Positions 1-12,085 of a stretch of 64,000 nt of DNA are shown here, one piece after another. Source of the DNA: Tenrec ecaudatus. Taxonomy: Eukaryota; Chordata; Mammalia; Afrosoricida; Tenrecidae. The DNA lies in the NCBI RefSeq assembly GCF_050624435.1, contig NC_134530.1, positions 147,996,221 through 148,060,220 of the forward strand. The letters run 5' to 3'. A program made the translations under genes and the position numbers. The number at the start of each line of letters is the position of its first letter. Within the stretch, counting starts at the first letter, position 1. The notes below the pieces were generated by a model. It was not told where the DNA came from. It saw nothing but the letters and a program-made list of their open reading frames with translations, and made no database searches.

Positions 1-84
1 CAGCACCAGAATGAATGCATGTCTATTATTTAGTACTTGAAAATGCTTCAAAGTTAAGCAGAAGATTTTTACAGCTTCCTCCTC

Positions 85-246
85 TGAAGAGGGGAGGCAA
101 GTCTTTCTTCCTCGCCTGTTCTTAGTCTGGAAGCGCTGCGGAAACCAGCTTACGTTGGGTGACCCTGCTGTCATTTGAAATACCAGTGACATCGCTTCCA
201 GCATCACAGCAACACACAAACCACCACAGTATGACAAACTGACAGA
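85..246 (+). repeat. SINE 3'-body fragment (afrotherian type)
   Basis: This stretch matches the body seen again at about 12410-12590, 15750-15925, 18335-18510 and 28440-28495. The shared part includes the block ending in cagcaacacacaaaccacc and a nearby tgacaaactgacag. The join with RTE coding sequence at about 247 suggests two separate insertions or a composite element. Family assignment is inferred from recurrence within the window. Confidence 0.55.
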
Positions 247-1392
247 CAAGTACATTGACAGGGAACTGCCAAAATCTCAGGCCGGATTCAGAACAGGATG
301 TGGAACAAGGGGTATCACTGCTGATGTCAGATGGGTTTGGTTCCAAGCAGAGAATACCAGAAAGAGGTTTGCTTGTGTTTCTTTGACTAAGTACAGGTAT
401 TTGACTGTGTGGTCCATAATGAATTGTGGATTACATGGAGAAGAACAGAAATTTGGAATTAGTGCTCCTTTGGAACTTGTATATGGATCAAGAGTCAACT
501 GTAAAAAGGGAACAAGGGAATGCAGAATGGCTTAAAATTGGGAAAATTGAGCATCAGGGTTGTATCCTCTCACCATATTTGTTCAATCTCTGTGCTGAAC
601 AAATCACCAGAGAAGCTGGATTATATGTATGAAGAAGAATGTGGCATCAGGGCTGGAGGAAGGCTTATTAACAACCTGAGGTATGCAGATGACACAAACT
701 TGCTTTCTGAAAGTGAGGAGAACTTGAATCACAAGACCAAATTTCTCACAACTGGACCAATAAGTAACATCAAGATAAATGGGGAAAAGGCTGAAGTTGT
801 CAAGAATTTCGTCTGGTTTGGATCCACAATCAGCGAATCATGGAAGCAGCAGTCAAAAGATCAAAAGACATATTACATTGGGTAAGTCAGCTGCACAAGA
901 CCTCTTTGGAGTATTTAAGACCAAGAATGTTAGTTTGAGAGTTTAGGTGCAACTGACCCAAGCCACGGTACTCTTCATTGCATCCTATGCGTGTGAAAGC
1001 TGGACATTGAATAAGGCAGACTGTAGAAGAACAGATGCATTTGAACTGTGGTGCTGGAGAAGAATATTGAAAATGCTATGGACTGCTAAAGGGCAAACTG
1101 ATCTGTATGAATGGAAGGAAGTCTGGAGGGCTTCGTAGAGGCAAAGATGGTGAAAATTGATCTTATATACTTTGCACATGTTGTTAGGAGAGACCAGACC
1201 CTGAAGAAGGACATCATGTTTGGTGGAAGAGCAATGAAAAAGAGGAAGGCCCTGAAAGAGGTGGATTGACCCCATGGCTGCATCAATGGGCTCAGGCATA
1301 GGAACTATCGTGAGGATGGTGCAGGGCTGTACAATGTTTTCTTCTGTTGTGCCTGGGGTCACTATGGGTTGGAGCCTACTTGATGGCATCGA
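247..1392 (+). pseudogene. RTE-type LINE, decayed reverse-transcriptase ORF and 3' end
   Basis: This is the C-terminal two thirds of an RTE (BovB-like) LINE polyprotein, broken by frameshifts and stops. Visible in order are a GFRTGCGTR block near 281-310, a region corresponding to QGCILSPYLFNLC near 556-600, and the RT catalytic motif YADD within NLRYADDTNLL near 674-706. A CESWT block lies near 990 and a FELWCWRR block near 1040-1065. Downstream, HVVRR and KKDIM blocks lead to a 3' tail ending near 1391. In life this protein would nick DNA and copy LINE and SINE RNA into the genome. Here it is 5'-truncated, lacks the endonuclease, and cannot be functional. The segment 520-885 is the longest surviving frame. 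Confidence 0.85.
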
Positions 1393-1487
1393 ACAACATT
1401 ACTTAGCAAGTGATTTCCCCTCCCTCTTCTGTTCCCATTAACCACCAAAAACATAGTGTCCTATGTGTACACTTATTCTTTTATTAA

Positions 1488-3500
1488 AAATCATTTTATT
1501 AGGGGCTCATACAACTCTTATCACAATCCATACATATATCAATTGTGTAAAGCACATTTGTACATTCATTTCCCTCATCATTCTCAAAACCTTTGCTCTC
1601 CACTTAAGCCCCTGGCATCAGCCCCTCATTTTTCCCCTTCCCTCCCCTCTACTCCCTCCCTCATGAACCCTTGATAATTTATAAATTATTATTTTGTCAT
1701 ATCTTACACTGACCAAAACGTCTCCCTTCACCCACATTTCTGTTGTCCATCCTCCAGGGAGGAGGTTATATGTAGGAACTTGCAATTGGCTCCCCCTTTC
1801 CACCCCACTCTCCCTCCACCCTCCCGGTATCACCACTCTCACCACTGGTCCTGAAGGGATCATCTGTCCTGGATTCCCTGTGTTTCCAATTCCTATCTGT
1901 ACCAGTGTACATCCTCTGGTCTAGCCAGATTTGTAAGGTAGAATGGAATCATGATAGGGGGTTGGGGGAGGAAGCATTTAGGAACTAGAGGAAAGTTGTA
2001 TGTTTCATTGTTGCTACACTGCACCCTGACTGGCTTGTCTCCTCCCCATGACCCTTCTGTAAGATGTCCAGTTGCCTACAGATGGGCTGGGTCTCCACTC
2101 CGCACTCCCTGTCATTCACAATGATATGATTTTTGTTCTGATGACGCCTGATACCTGATCCCTTCGACATTGCATGATCGCACAAGCTGGTGTGCTTCTT
2201 CCATGTGGGTTTTGTTGCTTCTGAGCTAGATGGCTGCTTGTTTACCTTCAAGCCTTTAAGACCCCAGATGCTATATCCTTTGATAGCTGGGCACCATCAA
2301 CTTTCTTCACCACATTTGCTTATGCACCCATTTGTCTTAAGTGATTGTGTCGGCAAGTTGAACGTCATGGAATGCCAGTTTAATAGAACAAAGTATTTTT
2401 GCATTGAGGGAATACTTGAGTATAGGCCCAGTGTCCATCTGCTACCTTAATACTAAACCTATACATATATGTACATATATTTATTTCCGTATACTCATAT
2501 ATAAATATATTTGATATGTACGTGCCTTTATTTAGACCTCTATAAATGTCCGTTGCCTCCTAGCTCTTTCCTCTATTTCCTTTTACTTTCCTCTTGTCCC
2601 ACTATCATGTTCATCCTTCATCTGGGTTTCAGTAATTCCTCTCAGTTACATTACCCTTGATCTCGCCACCCTCCTCACCACCAATTTGGATCACTTGTTG
2701 TTCCCTTGTCCCTGGGTTTGTTAACACCACTTCCTTTTACCCCACCTCCCTCTTTCCCATGTCCCTCTGGAACTGTCAGTCCCTTGGTTTTCTCCTCCAG
2801 ATTGTTCATCCAGCCTATCTTATTTAGAAAGACCTGTGGTGATAATAACATGCACACAAAAAAGGAGCAAAACAAGCAACAACAACAATCTAATGACAAA
2901 AACAAAACAAAATAAAACACAACAATGAGAAAGAAAAGCTTATAGTTAGTTCAAGGACTGATTGTGGGCCTTTAGGAGAGTTTTCCGGTTGAGTCTGACA
3001 GGGCGCCAAACCGTGGCCCCAAAGTCTAATTTTGGTATTCCCTGGGGACTTCGTTGCTCTACTCCCCTTGCTGTTCTGTTGCATGCCCTTAGTGTTTTGC
3101 CTTAGTGTGGTGGAATCATATGAGGTGGAATTCCCAATTGTGTCTCCAGAGTTGTCCCTGTAGAGGTCTTTGGGTCAGGTGTACACTTATTCTTGACTCT
3201 ATAAAAATAGTATCATGAAATATTTAGCTCTTTTGTGTTTGACTTACCTCACTCAGCAGAATGTCTTCCGTATTTATGCATGCTCGTCTCTGTGGGTTTG
3301 TTATTCTTTACTGTTGTATAGTATTCCATTGCATGCATGTGCCACAATTTGTTGACTCATTTTTCTGTTGATAGGCACTTAGGTTATTTTCACCTGTTTG
3401 CTACTGTGAATTATGTTGCAATAGATATGGGCATATATCTCACTGATCTAATAGATTTAGGATCTATATCCAGCAGTGGGATTACTGGATCCTAAGGTAG
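1488..3500 (-). mobile_element. L1 LINE 3' end with long 3'UTR (copy a)
   Basis: The 3' end lies at the left, with aataaaatgatttttaat on the minus strand. The unit running through the T/C-rich 3'UTR recurs at 9310, 13630, 20527, 35381, 38757, 54790 and 57170. At 3210-3490 it reaches sequence typical of the end of L1 ORF2 and early 3'UTR, with minus-strand homology to the common L1 block reading 'aagtgcctatcaacag'. It is 5'-truncated. Open frames in this area are chance. Confidence 0.85.
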
Positions 3501-3769
3501 GTAATTATTTAATAATTTTTATTTGGAATATTCTGGTATTCTGGCTTTGAATACCAGACCCTCAGAGCTTCTCTGAAAGGTGAGTGTTTACTCTCTGTGT
3601 TAAAAGTTTGAATTTCCATGTATAAGGGTTGAGGACCAACCTCCACTCTGGAGAATCATCAAAGTAAGCCTATGCCAGGGGGCAGTAGAGAGTCCTCAGA
3701 AACTTTGACCTGACTGGTAGCTCGTATCCTTCTTGAATAGGCTTCAGTCTGTATTCAGGGACTAGGAAG

Positions 3770-3985
3770 ATGGAATCGTGTTTAGGGTCCTGGTCTGGAA
3801 TCTAATGGACTTGGTTTGCACCCTTTCTTACATTTTAACCTTGAGCAATCTTTCTATGGGTGCCTCAATTTTCTCATCTGTGAATGGAAGATAACAGAAA
3901 ATTCTACTTCATAGAGTGGTGGGGTGGGAGTAGGGTGGGAAGAGACAAAGCATGTAAAGGCTCTTCATATAGCATCTAACATAAA
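3770..3985 (+). repeat. MIR SINE
   Basis: The segment carries the MIR core order: a 'ggtctggaatctaatggac' region, then 'accttgagcaat', then 'cctcaattttctcatctg' and the trailing 'agagtggt...gtaaaggctcttcatat'. This is an ancient mammalian SINE and is diverged. Confidence 0.75.
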
Positions 3986-3987
3986 TT

Positions 3988-4148
3988 TTTTAAAAATCTC
4001 GATTGCGGTCAATTCTAACTCACAGCAACCCTGTAGAGCCCCATAGAGTCTCCAAGACTGTAACTCTTTACAGAAGCAGTAGTTGGTGGGTTTGGCTGCC
4101 AACCTTTTTACAACAGTGCTTATCCGCTATATTACCCAGGCTCCTGGT
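3988..4148 (-). repeat. AfroSINE, antisense
   Basis: It reads as the reverse complement of AfroSINE. The tail comes first ('gcggtcaattctaactcac'), then the 'ctgtaactctttacagaagcag' middle. The tRNA-like head ends with 'cccaggctcctgg'. Confidence 0.75.
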
Positions 4149-4760
4149 TAACTTAAACAGGTGCTGAATCAACAGTCATCACTATTGCTTTCAGAGCTAA
4201 ATTTTAGGCACGGTATTAAGTGTTGTCGTACTTGCTCAAAGTAAATAGCTTGCAAGTGGAAGAACTGGGAGTTGAACCAGTTCTCAAGCCAAAGGGAATG
4301 GTGTGGCTGCTGCCTTAAGCTGTCTCTGGTGGCTTAACACAAACCGCGAAGCCTGCACTCCCTTAAAAGTACCGTCCCTTCGAATGGAAAGAGTTGGGGA
4401 GTGTGAATGCTTATTCTTAAACCTATTTGGAGCCCCTTTTTTGGATTTACCTGTGAAACATATGTAATATGTATGTAAATCAGCCTTAATCCGGGCAAAT
4501 CATTTTTTCGTTAAGAGAAGATTTGATCTTCCTTGGCAGCTGAAATCCACTCCGTACCAAGCCCAGTAAACGAGGCAGAGTACTACAAAGGACAGTGCCA
4601 ACTGGGATCAAAAGCATGTGACTTGGAACGCAATTCCATGATTTTGACAAAAGGGAGAAACTTTTCAAGGCAATTTCTATTATTGCTGGCTTGACTTTCT
4701 TATCACATTGATCCTTTATTAGACGAAATGAAGAAATATGCGTTGTTCATTGTAAATTAG
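4149..4760. other. Unassigned DNA with a MIR scrap
   Basis: A short MIR-like piece sits at about 4200-4290 ('tgctcaaagtaaatagcttgcaagtgg' region). I recognise nothing else here, and no reading frame has coding character. Confidence 0.4.
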
Positions 4761-4764
4761 GATA

Positions 4765-4905
4765 ACTAGGAGCTGGATAGGATCCTTAACTGGGGAGAGG
4801 ATTCCGCAAGGTCAGCAGTTAGCTTCCAGCTGGGAGAAAGATGAGACTTGTTCTTGTGAAGATTTATAGCCTGGGAAGCCTGCCCATAATTAGTGGATTA
4901 ACATA
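4765..4905 (+). repeat. Degenerate AfroSINE
   Basis: A heavily diverged copy. The 'cgcaaggtcagcagttagc' box-B-like block and 'gggagaaagatgagac' are recognisable, followed by 'agatttatagcctgggaa'. Confidence 0.55.
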
Positions 4906-5615
4906 AACATAAAGAAAGATGATGAAAGTTCTCTGAACAATTACTGACTTAAAATGAAAACCTAGAAATTACCATCACAAACCTAAGAATCAAAGTTCAA
5001 AGTGAGCGACTTAAGAAATATTAAAAATCAAAGGTAACCAAGATAGCATTCAAGCTAGAAAAAGAATCGCAGACGTGCATGATAAATAATATACCTTAGC
5101 TGAAGTACATGGGGGAAAAAAACTTGGAAGTTTCAGTAGATCAATATCTTGTCCAAGTCAATGGCTGCCAATAAAAATACTAAGAATTTAAGCTGAATTA
5201 AAGGGAAGCAGTTTCTAGGACAAGGTTGGAGCCACATCTTCTCTATTCAGTAGACACTATAATTTAGAAGAGACGGTCAACCTGAGAAGTATTCGGGAGA
5301 GACTAATCATGGTGGTGAGAAGAGCCAAGAAATGTGGAATGTGTTACTTGATGACTGAAAAACTGTGCAAGTCGGACAGGCTAGCAAAAATCTCACTGGG
5401 CAGAAATCTCACTGAGATTGTGAAGCGATAACATGCAGGACGCCTCTGACCTCCTCTTCCCTGGGGCAGGAGGAAACTCAGCAGCAGCAGCACAGTGCCC
5501 AAGGCCCATTCCTAGGAGGCTGAGGTCAGACACCTTCACCCTCCAACCTGCATGCCAACTCTGTTACCAGCTCTTCCTCTCACGGCATTTTCTACTTCTC
5601 CTCTGGGTTTGAGGC
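4906..5615. other. Unassigned A-rich DNA
   Basis: About 700 bp with no repeat family or coding signal that I can name. The segment is A/T-rich up to 5400, then GC-richer with a short cag repeat near 5480. Confidence 0.4.
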
Positions 5616-6130
5616 GTCATTGCAGTGGCTGCAGACAACTCACAGAATGTGCTCCTGTTTATGGAGCACATGTTTATTAGGGATGTTGACAGGGTACAAT
5701 TTAGGCTGTTTAGTCGGGGTAGGCTCTTTTTTGCCGTGCCTGCTGGCAGGCCTCAATCTCAAGACCTGGTCTCTGTCCTATTGGTGCAGTGTCACAAAGC
5801 TCTCATAGGGCTTCCAATAAATGCCCAAAGGGAATGCCACTCCACCACAAACTTTAGCCGGAGGATACTCGACGGGTCAGCAAATCTAGTTCCCCCAGTA
5901 AAGTGCCTGGAGGCGCCCCACTGCCCAAAGACATTCGGTTATATTGGCCCCGTGGGCTGCAAAGCCCACTGCCCTGCCTCTTGCTCTAGCACTTAGTTCT
6001 GCTGCTGTTCTTCGGATGTCATTGCTGTCTCCGGGTTCAAAGAGGTTCAAAGTACAGAGATCTCGGGTGCAAAGAAGCACTCCACTCCTGGCTTTTCTTT
6101 TTCGCTGCTAGTGAGACCCCCCACTCCCAC
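5616..6130 (-). mobile_element. Possible solo LTR
   Basis: On the minus strand the segment has a GC-rich upstream part and then an AATAAA poly(A) signal (plus-strand tttattaggg near 5670-5680). A short tail with 'gagttgtctgcagccactg' follows. That layout fits a retroviral LTR, but I could not define TG...CA ends or a target duplication. It could instead be unique sequence. Confidence 0.3.
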
Positions 6131-6828
6131 TACCCCCGGTTTCTAAGATGGCTCATTTAAAACCCAGCAGATGGCAAAACTGATCTCCTCATTAGAGCTC
6201 CACCTTTTTATAATCGCAGTCTCTCTCCCTTCTCTCTTCTTACCCAGACCATCAGGAAAAGTCATTTGGTGGGAGTTACATGAATAGAAGAGACGTATTA
6301 AATACAACTCACTGTGCAGCAGACAGACTTTAGTTCAAAATACCAAAGAAGAAGAAACATGCAATCATGATCATGATGGAAAACTAAAATTAAATGGGTT
6401 TTAGGAAAAGGAGTTTCCCCACCACTGGAGGCGTTCCTGCAGAAACAGACTGAACAGTTCCTGCCTTACTCCCAAGGAGAGGACTCCGGCATCTCTGTTC
6501 TTATTTATTTTTAATGAGCAACATTATGCAAAAGCAAACTTGAAGCACCTGTGTGTGCTGTAAAGCTCAGGTGTCCAACCATGCGGACTTAGCTAGGACT
6601 GAGGAATTTCCTGGGGGGTGGGGGGATGCAGTGTTACAAGTGGGACATTTTGGTGCACACTGGGATGAGCTGAAGAAGGTTTATGTGACCAATATAAAAG
6701 ATATGCAGATAATCAAACCTTCATTGAAACAACACATGAATAAAAGAAGGTGCTAACTTTTCCTTTCCATACAAATGACATTTCTAGATATTTGAATCAT
6801 ACTCTTTTATTGCCTACAAATTTATGCA
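6131..6828. other. Unassigned DNA
   Basis: No repeat or gene recognised. Short frames such as 6553-6756 lack any family resemblance and are not supported. Confidence 0.4.
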
Positions 6829-6990
6829 GAGTGGGTTACCCATTAGGCTGTTTACCACAAGGGCCCTAGTCTGAAACCACCAGTTGCACCTTGGGAGAAA
6901 GATGAGGTTTTCTACTCCCACCAATAGTTACAGTCTCAGAACCCACAGAGGCAGTTAGCTCTCCTCTGCCCCATAGACTCACCTACTCTC
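6829..6990 (+). repeat. AfroSINE, sense
   Basis: The head is tRNA-like ('ccattaggctgtttaccac'), followed by 'gaaaccaccagttgcacc' and 'gggagaaagatgaggtttt'. Then come 'agttacagtctcagaaccc' and the start of the 3' tail. Confidence 0.8.
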
Positions 6991-7079
6991 TTTATCAGAC
7001 AAAATGGAATATAGATTTCTCTCTCTCATAATATGATTATGTGAGAAAACAATTAGAATTAGAATATAAAACAATGCTA

Positions 7080-7232
7080 TGAACTAGTTAAGACATAAGC
7101 TTTAAAATCAAACAGAGGTGAATTTCAACTTCCTTCTATCAATTCCTACATGTGTGGCCTTGTCAAGTTAATCTTTCTATGCTGAATTTTTCTCAGCTGT
7201 AGATTGGGGATAATATTTGTGCCTACTACATA
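7080..7232 (+). repeat. MIR SINE
   Basis: The MIR layout is present: 'tgtgtggccttgtcaagtta', then 'ttctcagctgtagattgggg', then 'ataatatttgtgcctactacatag'. Confidence 0.75.
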
Positions 7233-7347
7233 GCATGTTATTGTTAATTGTCATTGCATTGATTCCAACTCATGGCAGCCTCCTCAAAACCACTGCCGTC
7301 CAGCCTGTTTGGACTCCGTGATTCTGTGCAGGGTTTCTGAGACGTAC
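7233..7347 (-). repeat. AfroSINE 3' part, antisense
   Basis: It starts with the reversed tail 'gtcattgcattgattccaac' and continues with 'cagggtttctgagac'. The tRNA head is missing. Confidence 0.6.
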
Positions 7348-8870
7348 CTCTTTTTTATCAGCACTTCATCCATAAGTTATACAATTCAATAGTTCAATCA
7401 TATCAAGAAGAGTTGTATAATTATCACCACAATGAATCCTAGAACATTTTCTTCTTCCTTGTACTCATTGTTATTCATGTAATCATTTTTCAATTGTGGC
7501 AAAAATATATACAACAAAACATCTTCCATTTAACAACTCCTACATGTATAATTCAGTGCCATTGATTATACTCTTTATGTTGTACAGCCAGTACTGATAT
7601 CCTCTTCCAAATTACTCCGCCGCCATTAACATAAACTCAATACCCTCTAAGCAACAACCCTTCCTTCTACACCCCTGGTAACCACTGGTCAACTTCAGTT
7701 TCTTCCTCCCTTTTTTTTGCTTCAGTAGTAGTTTTCTTGATATCATATTCACATATCTTTTTTTTTCAAATTCACATATCTTACACTTCCACAGTTAAAT
7801 TGCTTTTAAAAAAGAGTTGGATATACACCATCACAATCGGCTCTAATGCTCTCTCCTCTCCCCACTCCCACATTCACTATTTGACCCCTGAATCTCCATA
7901 CCTTCCCTACACCCACCCCACTTCCCTGATAAACCATTGCATCAGCTATTGTGTCTAGGTATCCACTCCTTCTGTGCTTCACAAACTGGGAAATCCAACA
8001 GAAACAACAAAAAACAAAAGTAAAACAAATTGGCATGGCAAAATAATATAAAGATTAAAAATAAAGAATAAGAGAGAAAAGATCATCATCAATATGTGAA
8101 AAGGCAGAGAAGAAATTTCTGTCTTGGAACCGATGAGAAATACTTGCTCCTAGAAAAAATTCAAGTTGGGTCAAGAGGAAGGTCAACTGACCAAGTATCA
8201 TATTATACCATGATTGAATCCACCATAATCAAGTTTAAAATAATCCCTGTCAGATAATAAAGCTGTTCAAGTCCCTTGCCTGTGGTTCAAAGGGATTTGC
8301 CAGAAGACTAATCTACTAGACAGTTTGCAGATGGATTTTGGGTCCCGCTGTCCTCCATAACCTTCTACAATTTCACAATTTAAGCAATGATACTTTTCCC
8401 TTCGTCATATTTGGATTTTGTTGTTGTCATCTTTGGATGAGACAGGCTGGTGTATTGCTTCCATGTGGACACAGTTGACGCCTCACTTAGATGGCTCCTT
8501 GTTTGAATACAGCCTTTAAAAGCCCAGACTCTATTCCATTTGTTGGCTGGTCACCATCTGCTTTCTTCACCACACTTTGCTGTAGCGTCCTTGCCTTCAG
8601 GGGGCATCTCATGAAGGTGAGAATTGAACTGGGCCACATTATCAGTATGGACAGTTCTTGGATGGGGCCGAGAGTTCAGTGGGAGCCTGGAATCCTTCTG
8701 CTTGTCCAGGGGTTATGGCTTACTCTGGTTCACTTTGGGGGTTGTATTGTATTATGACAAAAACAAAAACCGAAAAGGCCCAAAACAAAAACAAAAGGCA
8801 GAAGAAAAAATAAAAACCTAAGGAAACGAAAAAGAAAAACAAGGCTGTAAATCTTTTTTTTTTATTTTTA
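7348..8870 (-). mobile_element. Old L1 3'UTR fragments, antisense
   Basis: A chain of old L1 3'-end pieces. Around 7370-7700 lies sequence related to 45970-46255 ('atacaattcaatagttca', 'tcatcaccacaat...agaacatt'), ending in the 'ccctggtaaccactggtc' block typical of L1 3'UTRs. At 8430-8600 there is a diverged version of the module found in the younger L1 copies ('gctggtgtattgcttccatgtgg'). Boundaries between pieces are not resolved. Confidence 0.55.
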
Positions 8871-9160
8871 AAGATCATTTTATTGGGAGCTCAACTCTTG
8901 TTACAATCCATACATCAATTTTTATCAGACATATTTGTACATATCAAGATTAACTTTTAAAAAGAACATCCTTACTGTACATACTTTAGCTCCTTTTTTC
9001 TACTTAATATTGTGGTGTAAGCACTTTCTTGTGTCAAAATCATAAACTCAAAACCTAGCTCAAATTTCCTTCTTTTTTCTTAAGATGTACAATTTTCAAT
9101 AAAGTGTGAAGATAAATAGATACAAACATTTATTAAATGCTAAAAAAAGAGAAAAATGTT
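8871..9160 (-). mobile_element. Short L1 3' end, antisense
   Basis: It begins with the same 3' terminus as the long copies ('cattttattgggagctcaac', 'ttacaatccatacatcaat'). It then departs into A/T-rich sequence with poly-A runs. Confidence 0.5.
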
Positions 9161-9309
9161 TAAATAAAAAATAAAGCAACAGGTATGGGTATATAGTTAC
9201 ATTTTACAACAATTCTACAGGCATTTTAATTACAAATGGCTTGCATTTGTTGTTATTCAAGTATTTTATATTCGTCTTTTCTTTTTTTATTACCCATTTG
9301 CTTTCTTTT

Positions 9310-11215
9310 TTTTTAACATTTTATTAGGGACTCATACAACTCTTATCACAATCCATATATTGTATATATGTATATAGCAATTGTATATAGCACATCTGTA
9401 CATTCTTTGCCCTAATCATTTTCAAAGCATTTGCTCTCCACTTAAGCCCTTTGCATCAAGTCCTCTTTTTGCCCCCTCCCTCCCTGCTCCCCCCTCCCTC
9501 ATGAGCCCTTGATCATTTATAGATTATTATTTTGTCATATCTTGCCCTGTCTGATGTCTCCCTTCACCCCCTTTTCTGTTGTCCATCCCCCAGGGAGGAG
9601 GTCACATGTAGATCCTTGTAATTGGTTCCCTCTTCCCAACCCACTCACCCTCTACCCTCCCAGTATCGCCCCTCACACCCCTGGTCCTGAAGGGATCATC
9701 CACCCTGGATTCCCTGTGCCTCCAGCTCCTATCTGCATCAGTGTACATCCTCTGCTCTATCCAGACTTGCAAGGTAGAATTCGGATCATGGTAGTTGGGG
9801 GTGGGGGAGGCCGGGAACGGAAGCATTTAGGAATTGGAGGAAAGCTGTATTCTTTATCTGTGCTACATCGCACCCTGACTGACTCATCTCCTCCTCTAGA
9901 CGCCTCTGTGAGTGGCCGACAAATGGGCTTAGGGTCTCCACTCTGCACTTCCCCTTCATTCACTATGGTAAGATTTTTTTTTTCTGATGATGCCTTATAC
10001 CTGATCCCTTCGACACCTCATGATCGCACAGGCTGGTGTGCTTCTTCCATGAGGGCTTTGTTGCTTCTGAGCTATATGGCCGCTTGTTCACCTTCAAGCC
10101 TGTAAGACGCCAGACACTATCTCTTTTGATAGCCGGGCACCATCAGCTTTCTTCGACACATTCTCTTATGCACCCGTTTGTCCTCAACAATCGTATCATG
10201 GAGGTGTGCACCCAATAATATGATTTTTTTGTTCTTTGATGGCTGATAACCGATCCCTTTGGAATCTTGTGATCACACAGCCTGGCATGTTCTTCCATGT
10301 GGGCTTTGTTGCTTCTGAACTAGATGGCCACTTGTTCATTTTCAAGCCTTAAGACCCCAGATGCTATCTCTTTTGATAGCCAGGCACCATCAGCATTCTT
10401 CACCACATTTGCTTGTTCATCCGCTTTGGCTTCAGCGGTTTGTGTCAGGAGGGTGAGCATTATAGAAGGCCAATTTAATAGAAGAACGTATTCATGCATT
10501 GAGGGAGTGCTTGAGTAGAGGCCCAAGGTCCTTCTGTCACCTTAATATGAAACCTATAAATATAGGCGCCTAGATCTATTTCCCCATCCTCATATATATT
10601 TGCATATGTACATGTCTTTGTCTAGACCTCTATAAATGCCCTTTGACTCCTAGTTCTTTCCTCTATTTCCCTTGACTTTCCTCCTGCCCCACTATCATGC
10701 TGCGTCCCCACCTGGGTTACAGCTATACCTCTTCGTTACCTTACCCTTGATCATTCCCTACCAGGCCTGCCACTCCCACCTCACCACCAATTTGGATCCC
10801 TTGTTGTTCCCTTGTCCCTGTGTTTGTTAACACCACTTCCTTACCCCCACCTCCCCTTATCCCAAGTTCCCCCGGAACTGTCAGTCCATTGTTTTTCCTC
10901 CAGATAGTTCATCCAGCCTATTTTATTTAGACAGACCTGTGGAGATAATAACATGCACAGAAACAAGACAGAGGAAAACCAAGCAACAGTATACAACAAA
11001 ACAACAACAACAAACCACTGACAAAAAACAAAACAAAACACATCAAGAAAGAAAAGCTTGTCATTAGTTCAAGGATTGTTTGTTGGCCTTTAGGAGTGTT
11101 TTCCAGTCCAGTCTGTTGGGGCACCATGCCCTGGCCCCAAAGTCCACTTTTAGGATTCCCTGGGGACATTGCTGCCCCATTCCATGCTGTTCCGCTGCAC
11201 TCCCCCAGTGCTTTA
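9310..11215 (-). mobile_element. L1 LINE 3' end with duplicated 3'UTR module (copy c)
   Basis: The 3' end is at the left ('cattttattagggactcat'), and homology to copy a continues to 'ctggggacattgctgcc' near 11170. A ~250-bp module containing 'ctggtgtgcttcttccatg' and 'gatagccgggcaccatcag' occurs twice in tandem, near 9971-10220 and 10221-10440. The long frame at 9509-10105 is a chance product of this C/T-rich 3'UTR, not a gene. Confidence 0.85.
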
Positions 11216-11338
11216 AGGCCATAAATCTTTACGGCAGCAGAGAAACCCCTTCTTTCTCGGTTGTGGGGAGGGTGTATGAACTGTCAGTCCACCTTGATAT
11301 CAGCAGTCCAATGCTTACCAACTGCCATCAGGACCAAT
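11216..11338 (-). repeat. AfroSINE fragment, antisense
   Basis: The segment reads 'taaatctttacggcagcag' and later 'tatcagcagtccaatgcttac'. These are the reversed middle and head of AfroSINE, with diverged sequence between. It lies directly beyond the end of the L1 homology. Confidence 0.55.
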
Positions 11339-11377
11339 GACTGCCTTAGTTATTATCTGGGCTAAATAGCTCCAATT

Positions 11378-11400
11378 CTTTCCTTCCTTCCTTCCTTCCT
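11378..11400. repeat. (TTCC)n microsatellite
   Basis: About six ttcc units followed by a short poly-T. Confidence 0.9.
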
Positions 11401-12085
11401 TTTTTTCTACCGTTTCCATAATGGTCTTTTTATTTGTCACTTATACTTGTACCAGAGATAAAGCACTATAGAAAGATTTTCTTCTGGTGGAGCTATTTCC
11501 ATATAAAACATAAAATGACCTGCTTGCAGTTCTTCCCATAGTGTGTCCATCCCAACTCTAGATCTAGATAGAGGCTTAATCACAGATGAAGGGTGCCTTA
11601 CTGGTAACAGATGTAATTTTCAAGATCCAACTACGGACACAAGCTGGCACCTTCAGATTTGTTAACATAGCTAGGAAAACAGAGACATACAGCAGAAAAC
11701 AAAAACAAAACCAATGAAAAGCTCTAAACTCAAATCGACCACACACACAACACACACACACACACACACTACCGGGAAGTTTGGCACAACAAGGGGACTG
11801 AGGTGGAAGGTTTCCAGCCCCAGTCCTGAGCCATCATAGGAAAGATGAGTAGCACGAGCAGATACGATGCTAGCCCAAGCTGTCAAAGTCTCTCCAGCTT
11901 GCCCTGTCATCAAAAGGCCACACCAGCTACAGACCTTGGAAACATGGAGTTTCGGTCTTCTTGCTATGTTTTTAAAAGACCGTCTGAAGGAACCCTGCTA
12001 TCATTTCTCTGGGTCATCATGATGTGTTCTTTTGTACACTCAATCCTTTTATTTGACAGACAATGTTCTGAGCGATGCTGAGAAG
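11401..12085. other. Unassigned DNA with a CA repeat
   Basis: A (CA)n tract with one interruption occupies about 11740-11769. I recognise no gene or named repeat in the remainder. Confidence 0.5.

Noticed and set aside
9509-10105. Longest plus-strand frame in the first 20 kb (198 codons)
   Set aside because: It lies in the antisense C/T-rich L1 3'UTR. The same region in other L1 copies is not open.
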